Positions 11,791 to 21,224 of a DNA stretch of 64,000 bases are shown piece by piece. The translations under genes were made by a program, and so were the position numbers. Below the pieces are notes generated by a model, which had not been told where the DNA came from, did not search any database, and saw only the letters and a program-made list of their open reading frames with translations. Numbering within the stretch: position 1 is the first letter of the stretch; every line of letters starts with the position of its first letter. The DNA is taken from contig JAKEKT010000041.1 of NCBI GenBank assembly GCA_021495925.1, positions 124,001-188,000 on the forward strand, in the 5' to 3' direction. The stretch comes from Diplodia intermedia (taxonomy: Eukaryota > Ascomycota > Dothideomycetes > Botryosphaeriales > Botryosphaeriaceae).

Positions 11791-14285
11791 ATGCACCAGC
11801 CTTCCAAGCAGCCAAAGAAGGTTCGCCTGGCCTGCGAGCGGTGCCGCGACCGTCGCATCAAGGTACCGTCCAATCCTGCGAGTCAACCGGCAGTGCTGAC
11901 CCACCCGCTCCAGTGCGACGGCAAGGTGCCTGCCTGCCAAAACTGCTCCAACGCCCAGGTGCCGTGCATCGACGTCGACTCGCGCACCTCTGCCGGCCGC
12001 GTCTCGAGAGCGTGAGCCCGCTGCTGTTCCCCCCGTTCGGTCCGCTTCGATCTCACCAGCTGCCCCAGCTTCCAACACAATGCTGCCGCCCGCATTGAGT
12101 GGCTGGAGAGCATCATCAGATCCCGGCTCCCGGACGTCGATCTTAGCGCCGGTCCGCAGCTCCTCAACACAGACCCTTCTCCTGTCACTGGCCAAAACAG
12201 AGGCATCAAACGCTCCCGCAGCGCACCAAGCCATGAAACCTACTCTGCCGAACAGAGCGCTCGCTCAATGGCTTTCCATCTCGGACTGCTCTCTCTTGAC
12301 GTGAACTCCTCTCACGTCCACTACCTGGGCTCCTCATCAGGATCTCTCTTCACTCCCATTCTGCAGCAAAACCAAGAGGACCCAGCCTCGCTAATTCCAC
12401 CATCAAGCCAAGAGCCCCCCGGAGATGAGGGTCACATGGATCCATTCACTGTGTATGAGCAAGCGGACGAGAGTGGACTGGAAGCGAGCCACGTCGCCCA
12501 AGTACACCGGCTCTACGCCACGCTCAAGTCGGTCCGGTCATTGGGCCTGTCCCTAGTGTCTCGTTACTGATTGCATCCATAGGACCTGCCCTCTCGTCGA
12601 GACTGTAGTCACCTCACAAACCTGTTCTTCCGCCATTTCCACGCCGAGTACCCCTTTTTGCATAGGCCTACCGTCGAAGCGATGACGAATGCCCTGTACC
12701 ACTGCTCTGACGTTGTTGATGAGACCTCGTTCCAGTACAATGGCTGGCCAGCAAGCCAGGAATGGTTCCCCTCCAACGGCGAAGAACCCCACAATGACTG
12801 TTGCAACAAGCAGATAGCCACACCTGTGTTCGTTGCAGCTGCACAACTGTTCCTGATCCTCAGTATATCCGCAAATCTAAAAATCCAAAAGAGGGACTAC
12901 CAGTATGCCCCTGCAAAATTCCAGGAGGCGGCAAAATCAGTTCTCGACCGAGCCATAAGCAAAATCTCTTTGCAGGCTCTGCAGATCATTCTTTTGCTCA
13001 TACTACGCTCTTTCACCAGCACTGAGCGGAGCAATACTTGGGCAACCGTGCACCTCGGCATGGCCTTCGCCGTGGAGCTGGGCTTGCATCGAGACGCATC
13101 TGCCTGCGATAGCTTCTCCGAGGCAGCTCACCAGATGAGGCGGAGGGTCTTTTACTGCATTTACTCTTTGGAAAGGCAGTGGCTCCTAGCTTCTCCGTCG
13201 AACGCGTTACTGACGGAAGCCAGGCGACTCAGCGCCATACAAGGCCGCCCAATCGGCTTCTCGGACGACACACTTGATGCCCCGCTTCCGAGACTTATTC
13301 AAATCAGCCCGAGCGATTTGAAGGTTGTAGCAGACAGTCATATCTTCCGTTTTCCAATCAAACCTTCACGATGGCACAGTTGGTCTCCCGGATCAAACAC
13401 ACTCTCTACCTTCTGCCCCAGAGAACACCAGGGACCCAGGATAATGCTGCTTTGCGGAACCTTCAAGAGGAGCTTCGCATAGAGCTAGACTGCTGGGATT
13501 CTGAATGTTCGAGAGCAACACGGTGCATCCCCCAGCAAGAACGCGGCTGGCTTGCGGCCAAACTGAAAATTGACTACCACGCAACTATGTGCCTTTTGTA
13601 CCAGCCATCGCAGGTGTTCCCAAGGCCAACCGAGAAATCACTGCAGTGGTGCTTCAAGCATACTGTTGAGCGCCTCCGGGTGTATGGCACGCTATACGAT
13701 AGCGACAAGCTCTTCTTCAGCTGGAGAAACATACATGGCATCTTCCTGGCAGGCTCGACATTACTGTATTGCCTTTGGACATCCCCGGCAATTCAAACGT
13801 CGATCTCATTCGCAAAGCTGGAGAGTGATATCCGGGTGTGTTCCAGCGTCCTCAGTGCGGCAGGCGAATGGTGGCCCCTCGCTCGCCAAGCCCGAGCAAG
13901 TTTCGAGCGGTTTGCGAGCCAAACCATGCAATGTTTGAGGGGAAAGTCTTCAAAGCAGATGAGGCCAACTGATATGCTGTCGAACATTGATCCTACGCTG
14001 ACGGGTTGTTCTGGGACGGAGCATTTCCCAACTCCCGACGAGTTGGAAATGGAACAGGTCCTCAACTGCATACTCCAAAGGGAAACACAGTTCCCTGATA
14101 TGCTTGAGGAGCTAGGGAACATCCATCAGACTGCAGACGGCGTCTCTGATTTGTGGAATGACTTCTCTTTTCCACAGGACACTGTTCATGCAGAGCAAGG
14201 CAATCAACAAACAGATACGAATGCGATGCAACAAAGCCGGGATGGAAGTGAGCATCTGAATCATTACGTACAATCATCCCCGTAG
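11791..14285 (+). CDS. Zn2Cys6 transcription factor with fungal_trans domain
   Basis: A nuclear DNA-binding regulator. Five exons, 11791-11862, 11914-12011, 12069-12531, 12583-13323 and 13380-14285, sum to 760 codons (759 aa). The first intron falls inside the zinc cluster, which spliced reads CERCRDRRIKC...CQNCSNAQVPC, with all six cysteines of a binuclear Zn cluster. It is followed by a short ARIEWLESII coiled segment, the usual dimerisation element. The middle contains AEYPFLHRPT and the hydrophobic helices RVFYCIYSLERQ and GRPIGFSDD, typical of the fungal-specific transcription factor domain (PF04082). The acceptor of exon 3 could also lie 10 nt upstream without changing frame-compatibility. 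The start is the first ATG just before the basic KKVR stretch. Targets are unknown; it is divergent from an aconitase gene. Confidence 0.9.
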
Positions 14286-14582
14286 TGGTACTGGGACTTG
14301 GCGTATGTAATGTAGTGAAGAATGATGTTTGATAGCAGGCGAGACACCTTGGTTGGGGACAGGCGTGAAGAGAAGGCCGATCGATGCAGTACTGCAAAAC
14401 TAACTTCCGGGAAGAAGAAGATGGGCTGCAATACCCATTTGGGTGCTGATGTACTGTGTCGAAAGCGCGCTTGTCGCGACCCCAGGTTGTTTCCCGAAAC
14501 GTAGAGAGGCAAGCAGAGATGCACCTTCCCTGGCGGTGAGCGAGACGAAATGACGACAACAACACCGACCAACGATGACTAA

Positions 14583-14840
14583 CTCCCTTGGGATAACAAA
14601 GACGAAGATGAGAGCGAAAGTGATGACGATGTGCCAGACTTCATCCATGACGAGGACAATGAGGAGCAGTACTTTGGTGACACTGACAGGGCAGTTGATA
14701 CAATGGACATCTGTACTCTTTTCGCATCTGAGGCTCCGCCGCAGCTCGATCCTCCACCTCCAGGGCCCAGCATGACTTCTCCGAGGGCAAACCCGGAGCC
14801 GGATCTACAGTGGCAGTCCACGATGCAACTCACAACCTAA
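14583..14840 (+). pseudogene. Orphan acidic open frame, possible relic exon
   Basis: An 85-codon open stretch follows an in-frame TAA and ends in TAA. It encodes an acidic segment (DESESDDDVPDFIHDEDN), then DTMDICTLF, a proline run (DPPPPGPS) and a polar tail. The composition is protein-like and unlike the Arg/Ser-rich shadow frames around it. There is no in-frame ATG near its start, but CTAAC at 14579-14583 followed by AAAG at 14598-14601 is a good branch-acceptor pair, so it may be a last exon whose upstream exon is lost or unrecognised. I do not recognise the family. Confidence 0.25.
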
Positions 14841-15359
14841 TAGTCAGAGAGACAGCGGCCAAGGTTCCTTGAGGGAAATGATATGAAGCTTGGACGTCAT
14901 CGCAGAGGTGCTAATCCCAAGGATGCGAAGGCTTACAAAAGAAATTGCCCAACCACACCTGCCTTACACACCGATTTCTTTTGTCACTCACCAAGGGCAA
15001 GCCCTTGCATCATGTGACGTGTTTGCCAGAGGCACCTGACCTCGCGTAAATGTGATACCAGGGTACGCGTCAACCGCAGCGGGGCAACGCCTGGGGGCAA
15101 TTTTGGCGTCTGAAACTGACCATTCAAGGCTGCAAATGCACACCCTTCTGCCACCATGTGGCACAGCTTAAGCCTGTTTCTCTGATCCTCTCACATAGCA
15201 CGCCGCAGCTGCACCCCTATCCCAGAGCCGGTGCTCCCGATGCTGTTGATGTCTCTCGTTGAATCTGCACTTTGCATGTAAAAATGAGCTATCACTGCTG
15301 ATCGCTGGTGCAGTGTTTGATTGATTGGGCCTGATGGCTTGGTTCGAGGACACGCGCTC

Positions 15360-15543
15360 ATCACTACGGGCGATTCGCACACGATGTAACGTGTAACTTA
15401 CAGGATATAACGTGAAAGTGTCGTTTTACACGTTATATTGTGTATTTTACATGTTTTGGCTTCAAAAAAATCCATTAAAATTCGAATTCTAGATATTTCG
15501 TGTAAGATACACGTTATCTCGTGTGCGAATCGCCCGTAGTGAT
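15360..15543. mobile_element. MITE-like element with about 43-bp terminal inverted repeats
   Basis: A 184-bp, AT-rich element with no coding capacity. Its left end (from 15360, beginning ATCACTACGGGCGATT) and the reverse complement of its right end (to 15543) are identical over the first 25 bases and about 40 of the first 43. Inside, the motif TAACGTG recurs near both ends in opposite orientations, so a single strand would fold into a long hairpin. The outermost AT is present at both ends, but AT is its own complement, so I cannot tell target duplication from repeat. Ends reading CACTA recall the CACTA superfamily, but no 3-bp duplication is visible. The element lies 179 bp upstream of the next start codon. 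A non-autonomous DNA transposon is the best reading. Confidence 0.85.
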
Positions 15544-15722
15544 CGACAAACAATCGCTTTGGCTGTGCCGCTTAACCAGGCGCTCTTCAGCTGCTCTCAC
15601 TCGTTCTTCGTCGCTCTAAAGCTTGCACCAAACCTCTCTGTGTCACTTTGACCACTCCTCATCGTAACTTAGATCCCTCCGGCTTCCCCATCACACGACT
15701 ATCCAAGCGAATCAACCCCCAG

Positions 15723-18137
15723 ATGGCGTACCCGATCCTCCTCGGCATACCAATCTTTGGGCACGCCAAAGCCGACCGTAGCGAGGAGCCAGTGCCGACT
15801 CAACAGCAGCCCATTCAGAACACTGTCAGCGAAAAGAGCACGATGGAGGAGACAACATCCAATTACAGGCCACCCCGAGCCTCACCCGCATCGGAGGATG
15901 ACGACGACGTGCGAATTGCTAGTAAAGGCACCCACACCTTTAGTTACTGGCCGCTGAGAACCGCTTCCGCGCCGCCGGAAGATGATCAAGACTCCATTTT
16001 CCGTCCGATAACCGAGCGGAGGACTTTACTTTCGCGCAATGCCGACGACGGGCTCCGTCACGTTTCGCCTGCTGGGAGGGCAGAAGGTGATACGATCAGG
16101 GAAGCATCCTCAGACGCGACTGGCTACGTGGTGCAGGACGCACCTGTCCGCACACACAACAACGGACTGCAGCGGGCTCCGCCCGCTTTGACAGAAGAAG
16201 ACAAGGAAAGCGTTGATGTCGCCGGTGCGGAGAACAGGCGTCCGTCTGATCAAACTCAAATTGATGGATTCAGACATTCCAATTCAGCTCACGAGTCACC
16301 GCAGCCGCACCGGCCGTCTCATGCCTCACTAGCACTCGCAGACGACGACGACGACGACATTGCAGATGCTCCCGTGATGGGGGATTTCAATTCGGATCAC
16401 GAAGACTCCGCGCAAACACATGCAGGCCGAAGACGCTTTGACTGTACAAGCGGCTTGGGTGGCCGAGGAAACATTGACAAGGGCAAAGAAAGGGCTGATT
16501 CGAGCGTGCTCGATTTGCCTATGAGATCGTCTGGTGGAGGCACTACTCACACAACGCCGGATCCGAGTGATGAGGATGACGCTGACCACGTCTCCCCGTA
16601 TCCAAACCGTGGAGAAGGTCCCAACGGACTGGAATACTTTATTTCCAAAAATCCGTTGAATCAAGAGCTCGATCGAGTCCCGAGAGGCACTAAGCGTCCT
16701 ACGGATCCCGGCGTGTCTAGTGAAAGAAGAGCAGATCTTCTAGGACAACCAAGCAGTCAGGATAGTGCACCGGGAGATCCAACGCAAGCAAAACGGCCTC
16801 GTCTGGCATATGGATTTCCACCATTCGAAGAAGAAGAGAGAGAAGAAGGGCAGCCCAACCGTCCCGCACAGCGTCGTCGTGCCCGCGCACCGAAGGAACC
16901 CCGCCCAGCCGTCTACCGCGCCTTCACCAAAGAGCTCTACAAGCCGCCAGACGCCAAGATGCTGCGCATCATCCGGTGCCTCGAGAAGAGCAAGCACCCT
17001 AACACGTCAGAAGCAGAGGGCAGAGCTGCGCTGCGCGTGGCGCAGCGGTTGATGGCGGACAACAACGTCGTCGAGAACGAGGTCCTCATCCACATGCCTC
17101 TCAAGGAGCAGACCAAGCGGGCCGCCCACAGCGTTGCATGCGTGCGGCGCGTGGTCGAAAACGGGAAGCAGATCCGGCTGGCCATGTTCGCTGGAGAGCT
17201 GGCCGCGGCCATGGCCTTTTTCTTCGACTGCAAAAGCTATTCAACACGTTTCGATACGGAGGCCACTTTTACGTTCTACGGTATCTCGGAGAGCACGGCG
17301 CTGGCGGCGATTGCCTTCACGAACATACACAACCTCATCGTCGAGTGGTCGAGGAGTAAGAAAGGGGTTGCGTACGTAAGAAGTTACTGCACTGGCGTTG
17401 CTCAGGGTCTGCATCGTAGCGCTGAGAAGATAAAGGCGGAGGAGCTCAAGCTCGCGGAGAGAGCGGAAGCCGAGAGCCTGGCTGAGAGGGAGGAAGCCGA
17501 GCGTGCCCAGCGCCAGAAGGAGCTGGATCGTCTCAGGCCGTTGCCCGAGCCGGAGACTGGGAGCTCAGGCAGTCGGTCCGGATCACCTGCGGTTATTATC
17601 GTAGACCTCACAGCGAACACGTCGGACAGTGACTCTGACGAGTCCACCACCAGTGGTAGTAATGTCGGCGATGCTGACCATGACGTAGACATGAACCATG
17701 TCATCCACGATAGCAGCAGCAGCAGCGGAAGCGATAGCGACAGCGATGGTGGCATTGACATCATTGGCGATATCGAGAGCGACATCAACACTGAGAGCGA
17801 CATCGAGAGCGACAGCGACAGCGACAGCGAAGGTGGTAGTGAGTATGATGATAGCGGAAACAGGGGCCAGTCCTCAGCCATGCCTCCACCTCCACCTCGG
17901 CGTCTTCCTTCGCCGTCACCACCATTGGGTCGGGCGGCATCGGCTCGCGAGGAAACGCCGTGGCAATCAGCCGGACAGCTGGTTGCGTTTAGAGGACGTT
18001 GTTTAACTGTTGCTGATGAGTACCTCAAGGAACAGAACGTCAAGCTGAAGACGGGGCGGAAACGGGCGCCTATCAAGAACCGGACCGCTTGGAATGAAGG
18101 AAAGAAGGACAGCGAGAAGATCAACATTCGCGAATAG
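15723..18137 (+). CDS. Acidic DUF2786/DUF7168-type protein
   Basis: An intronless gene of 804 codons after the first in-frame ATG (MAYPILLGIP); the open frame runs about 25 codons further upstream without an ATG. Residues 1-400 are low complexity, with recurring short units of the form ALxDDDDD and EDDDDV. Residues about 405-460 (LRIIRCLEKSK...AQRLMADNNV) match what I know of DUF2786, and about 470-560 (FAGELAAAMAFFFDCKSY, then FYGISE and AFTNIHNLI) match the DUF7168 segment that follows it in many fungal proteins. A basic-acidic coiled coil (about 565-610) and a long Ser-Asp repeat follow. The function of these domains is unknown to me. No signal peptide or membrane segment is seen. A basic KRPR patch near residue 358 could direct it to the nucleus. 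The MITE directly upstream may supply part of the promoter. Confidence 0.85.
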   Translation: MAYPILLGIPIFGHAKADRSEEPVPTQQQPIQNTVSEKSTMEETTSNYRPPRASPASEDDDDVRIASKGTHTFSYWPLRTASAPPEDDQDSIFRPITERRTLLSRNADDGLRHVSPAGRAEGDTIREASSDATGYVVQDAPVRTHNNGLQRAPPALTEEDKESVDVAGAENRRPSDQTQIDGFRHSNSAHESPQPHRPSHASLALADDDDDDIADAPVMGDFNSDHEDSAQTHAGRRRFDCTSGLGGRGNIDKGKERADSSVLDLPMRSSGGGTTHTTPDPSDEDDADHVSPYPNRGEGPNGLEYFISKNPLNQELDRVPRGTKRPTDPGVSSERRADLLGQPSSQDSAPGDPTQAKRPRLAYGFPPFEEEEREEGQPNRPAQRRRARAPKEPRPAVYRAFTKELYKPPDAKMLRIIRCLEKSKHPNTSEAEGRAALRVAQRLMADNNVVENEVLIHMPLKEQTKRAAHSVACVRRVVENGKQIRLAMFAGELAAAMAFFFDCKSYSTRFDTEATFTFYGISESTALAAIAFTNIHNLIVEWSRSKKGVAYVRSYCTGVAQGLHRSAEKIKAEELKLAERAEAESLAEREEAERAQRQKELDRLRPLPEPETGSSGSRSGSPAVIIVDLTANTSDSDSDESTTSGSNVGDADHDVDMNHVIHDSSSSSGSDSDSDGGIDIIGDIESDINTESDIESDSDSDSEGGSEYDDSGNRGQSSAMPPPPPRRLPSPSPPLGRAASAREETPWQSAGQLVAFRGRCLTVADEYLKEQNVKLKTGRKRAPIKNRTAWNEGKKDSEKINIRE
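17629..17860 (+). repeat. Ser-Asp/Glu coding repeat
   Basis: An imperfect hexanucleotide-type repeat based on AGCGAC/AGCGAT/GAGAGC inside the DUF2786 gene encodes runs such as SDSDSDGG and ESDSDSDSEGG. Such tracts change length easily, so the protein length may vary between strains. Confidence 0.7.
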
Positions 18138-18463
18138 GCACGGATTGATCAATAAGGTGGAGCAGAAGACGGCTGAGGATAGGGATGAGGTCGGTCGAAG
18201 CAAATGTCAAGTCAGGGGAGCGAGTATTTCTTCACTATTGTTTGGGCCTCCCACCTTTCAATCAAGGTCAAGAATGGGGGAAGCGATGTGTAGGTAGCGC
18301 CCACTTCCGGTGGGTGGTGGGTGGACGGTTGAGCCCCGCCTTCCCGCAGCAGATAAGCGAGACGTCATATCCGAACAGCTCCAGTTCCCCGCCATAATTC
18401 ATCATTCTCTCCTCCGGCTCCATTCCCCTCCCTTCGAACCCTGTCATTCGACCTGCCTCTGCC
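18138..18463. other. Short spacer between tandem genes
   Basis: It holds the 3' end of the DUF2786 gene and the promoter of the dehydrogenase gene. The last 60 bp before the ATG is pyrimidine-rich. No TATA box or other element is evident. Confidence 0.5.
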
Positions 18464-19309
18464 ATGGCCTCAGACCTCAAGGGCAAAGCTGTCCTCATCA
18501 CAGGCGCCGGCAGCGGCATTGGGTAAGGTAACAACCAAGCAGTCCCCACTCCGAACAGCATTCGAGCTAACGCCACCGCCCTATTCCTCCCCAGCCGCGC
18601 CACCGCCCTCAAGCTGCATAGCCTAGGCGCCCACCTCGCCCTGACCGACGTCAATCACGCCGGCGTGCACGAAACCTACCGGCTCTGCGGCGGCGGCGAC
18701 TCTGGCTCCCCACACCACGCCGCCAAGCTCGACGTATCCAACAAAGGCGACGTCGACGTCTGCGTCGCCGCCGTGCTCGCCCACTTCTCCCGCCAAGGCA
18801 TCAGCGGCATCGACCACGTCTTCAACTGCGCGGGCGTCAACCCGACGTCGTACGCGCTGACGGACACGACGGACGCGTACTGGTCGCTGCTGATGGACGT
18901 CAACCTCAAAGGCACCTACCTCGTCACGCGCGCCACCGTACCGCACATGACGTCCGCCGGCGGCTCCTTCGTCAACGTGTCGTCCATCTGCGGCCTGCAC
19001 CCCGTCGCCAACCAGGCCATCTACTGCGCCACAAAGTACGGCATCATCGGCTTCAGCAAGAGCATGGCGCTCGAGCTGGGCCCCAAGGGCATTCGCTGCA
19101 ACGTCGTCGCGCCCGGCTACATCGACACGCCGACGAACGCCGGCGTGGTCAAGGGGCCCGAGTATGTGAAGAGAATGGAGGCGGGAAACAGTCTCGGGAG
19201 GCTGGGCACGGCCGGCGAAGTTGCGGATGTGGTGGCGTTTTTGATGAGCGGAGAGGCGAGGTATATGAACGGGAGTGTGGTGGAGATTGACGGAGGTCTG
19301 AAGGCTTAG
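18464..19309 (+). CDS. Short-chain dehydrogenase/reductase (classical SDR)
   Basis: A cytosolic NAD(P)-dependent oxidoreductase. Two exons, 18464-18522 and 18595-19309, give 258 codons (257 aa), the usual size of a classical SDR. The cofactor motif TGAGSGIG is at residues 13-20, interrupted by the intron at its last glycine. NCAG is at 97-100, the catalytic Ser at about 150 (NVSSICG), and YCATK gives Tyr163 and Lys167. The C-terminal part contains NVVAPGYIDTP and ends with VEIDGGLKA, both typical. Asp38 (LTDVN) at the end of the second strand suggests NAD(H) preference. The closest general group is 3-oxoacyl-ACP reductase/alcohol dehydrogenase-like SDRs; the substrate cannot be read from sequence. 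It converges on a P450 gene 283 bp away. Confidence 0.93.
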
Positions 19310-19592
19310 AATGAGCGGCTGTCGATTTGAAGCCCTCCCTCTATTCTTTTTATTTTTTTTTGGAAGCGCAACTTCCGGTCCTGTGGGAGTCTAGGGGCAT
19401 TGGTCAAGGTGATGCGTTTGAGCAAATGAAGATTGATTTGTCTGTACCGCCAAAAAAAAATAATCAATGTCCGACAAGGTGGTATCGCAAGAATGTGAGC
19501 TAAAAAAAGATATTTCAAAAAGACCAGGGAAACCCCGAATCCAGGAGGAGCACTCCACATCCAACCAACTGACCAGCCAACGGCAAGTCAGA

Positions 19593-21224
19593 CTACTGCC
19601 TCTGCGCCGGCTTCAGCCTCGCCATCAACGGGTGCTTCTCCCACAGCGCGTACACGCGCTGGTCGGTCCAGTGCGCGCTCTCCTCGCACAGCTCGAGATC
19701 GAAGTGCCACAGCGTGTACGACAGGATCAGGCGCATCTCGTGCCAGGCGAGGTTCTTGCCGATGCAGTTGCGCGGGCCGTGCGAGAAGGGCTGCAGGATT
19801 GCCCTGTCGTCGTCGGCGAAGCGCGGGTCCGCGTCGTCGCCCGTCAGCCAGCGCTCCGGCATGTATTGTTCCGAGAGGGCAAAGTGGCGCGGTGAGTGGT
19901 ACGCGGCCCAGTTGGTGACGAAGACGGTGACCTGTGTGGGTTTTTGACCTGTCAGCCTCGCTTGTTTCGATCGGGGACTACAAAAGAGGGGGGAGGGATA
20001 AAGGAAGGGGGGGGGAGGAAATCCCTTACGTTTCCGGGAACGTGCTCGCCCTCGATGATGGTGCCACCGGGAGGCGTCAGACGCGGCAGGCCGCCGGGGA
20101 CAGGCGGGTAGATGCGCAGGGCCTCCTCCAGGCAGGCGTTGAGGTAGGGCAGCTGGGGCAGGTTCTGCAGCGTCATGTCCTGCGGGGTGGCGAAGGTGCC
20201 GCGGATCTCGGCGACGAGACGGGCCATCTTGTCCGGGTTGCGCAGCAGGTGGTAGGTGACGCCGGACAGCAGCGTGGCCGTCGTCTCGGTGCCGGCGATC
20301 ATGAAGGTGGTGGCGTTGGAGTGCATCTCGGGCACCGTCAGCTGGGCGCCCTGTCCGTCGCCTTTCTCCCTGAGCACGTACGACCAGATGTCGGGCCGGT
20401 CGGTGGTTGCGGCCAGGCGGCGGTCGACGCGGTCGAAGGCGTACTGCTGGTGCTCCTTCTGCTTCTTCTGCAGCACGGGCAGCACGTAGGGCAGCATGTC
20501 GTTGATCTTGGGGAAGTAGAAGCGCAGCGTGGTCGACAGGCCGAAGAACTTGACGGCGGCGAAGATGCCGTGCACCCAGGCGTTGTACGCCGAGCCTTCG
20601 AGCAGCTTGAGCGGCTCGCCGAAGGTCAGGTCGGCCATGATGTCGAAGGTGGTGAAGTTGTACATGTCGACCATGTTGACCTTGGCGTCGGGCTCGCTCG
20701 TGCCCAGCTCGAGCAGCTTGGCGATCAGCAGCTCGACGTAGCCGCGGAAGAGGGGCTCCTGGTCCTTGAGCGCGCGGTCCGAGAAGGCGTGCGAGAAGAT
20801 GCGGCGTTGGCGGCCGTGGTCACCCTCGTCGGCCAGGAACAGGCCCTTGGTGCCGGTCGACGGCGGGCCGTAATGGTCCAGGTCCTTGGTGACAGGGGCG
20901 CCGTGTCCGTGGATGTCTTTCCAGGCCCCGGCCGTGGTATAGCTCAGCTCGTTGGGACTGACGCGCACGACGTCGCCGTACGTGTCGTGCAGCCACTGGA
21001 GATGATAAGGTTCAATGCCTCTCACGCGCCCGAGGATGCGGGGCAGCGAGGTTGCTGCGCTGAACCAAGGGCCCGGGAATTTGCGCAGAGGATGGAAGTA
21101 GACATTGTAGACGGCAGAGATGATGACGTAGGCAAGCTGCGTGGGCGTTAGTCTGCGGCGCAAACGGAGCCGGAGTGCTCACCGTGGCGGCCGTGCCGAT
21201 GTAGACGAGGTTCAAAAAACCCAT
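19593..21224 (-). CDS. Cytochrome P450, CYP65/isotrichodermin-hydroxylase-like
   Basis: A microsomal haem monooxygenase. Three exons, 21224-21183, 21136-20030 and 19931-19593, give 496 codons (495 aa). The short first exon and the start of exon 2 (LAYVIISAVYNVYFHPL) form the N-terminal membrane anchor, followed by KFPGPWFSAATSLP. The I-helix motif AGTETTA, the K-helix EEALR and the haem loop PFSHGPRNCIGKNLA (Cys439) are intact. The pattern of FPGP, HPL.KFPGPW and MIAGTETTA fits the CYP65 clade that includes isotrichodermin C-15 hydroxylase, a group common in secondary-metabolite clusters. A perfect TATA-like octamer lies 58 bp upstream. Its 3' neighbour is an SDR, so the two may act on one metabolite, but no synthase gene is in the window. 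Confidence 0.94.

Larger units (their letters stand above)
14286..15722. other. Spacer with an orphan acidic frame and a MITE
   Basis: Between the transcription factor and the DUF2786 protein gene. It holds the acidic open frame at 14583-14840 and the inverted-repeat element at 15360-15543, both listed separately. The rest (14841-15359) shows no frame with a domain. Confidence 0.5.

Noticed and set aside
11470..12234. 254-codon minus-strand frame
   Set aside because: It is antisense to the first exons of the Zn2Cys6 factor, whose zinc cluster is unmistakable.
15648..15722. Extension of the DUF2786 frame upstream of its first ATG
   Set aside because: The first codon of the extension is TTG and the segment has no ATG; the ATG at 15723 is the better start.
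19934..21151. 405-codon plus-strand frame
   Set aside because: It is the antisense image of the P450 exon 2; Val/Leu/Gly/Arg-rich with no domain.
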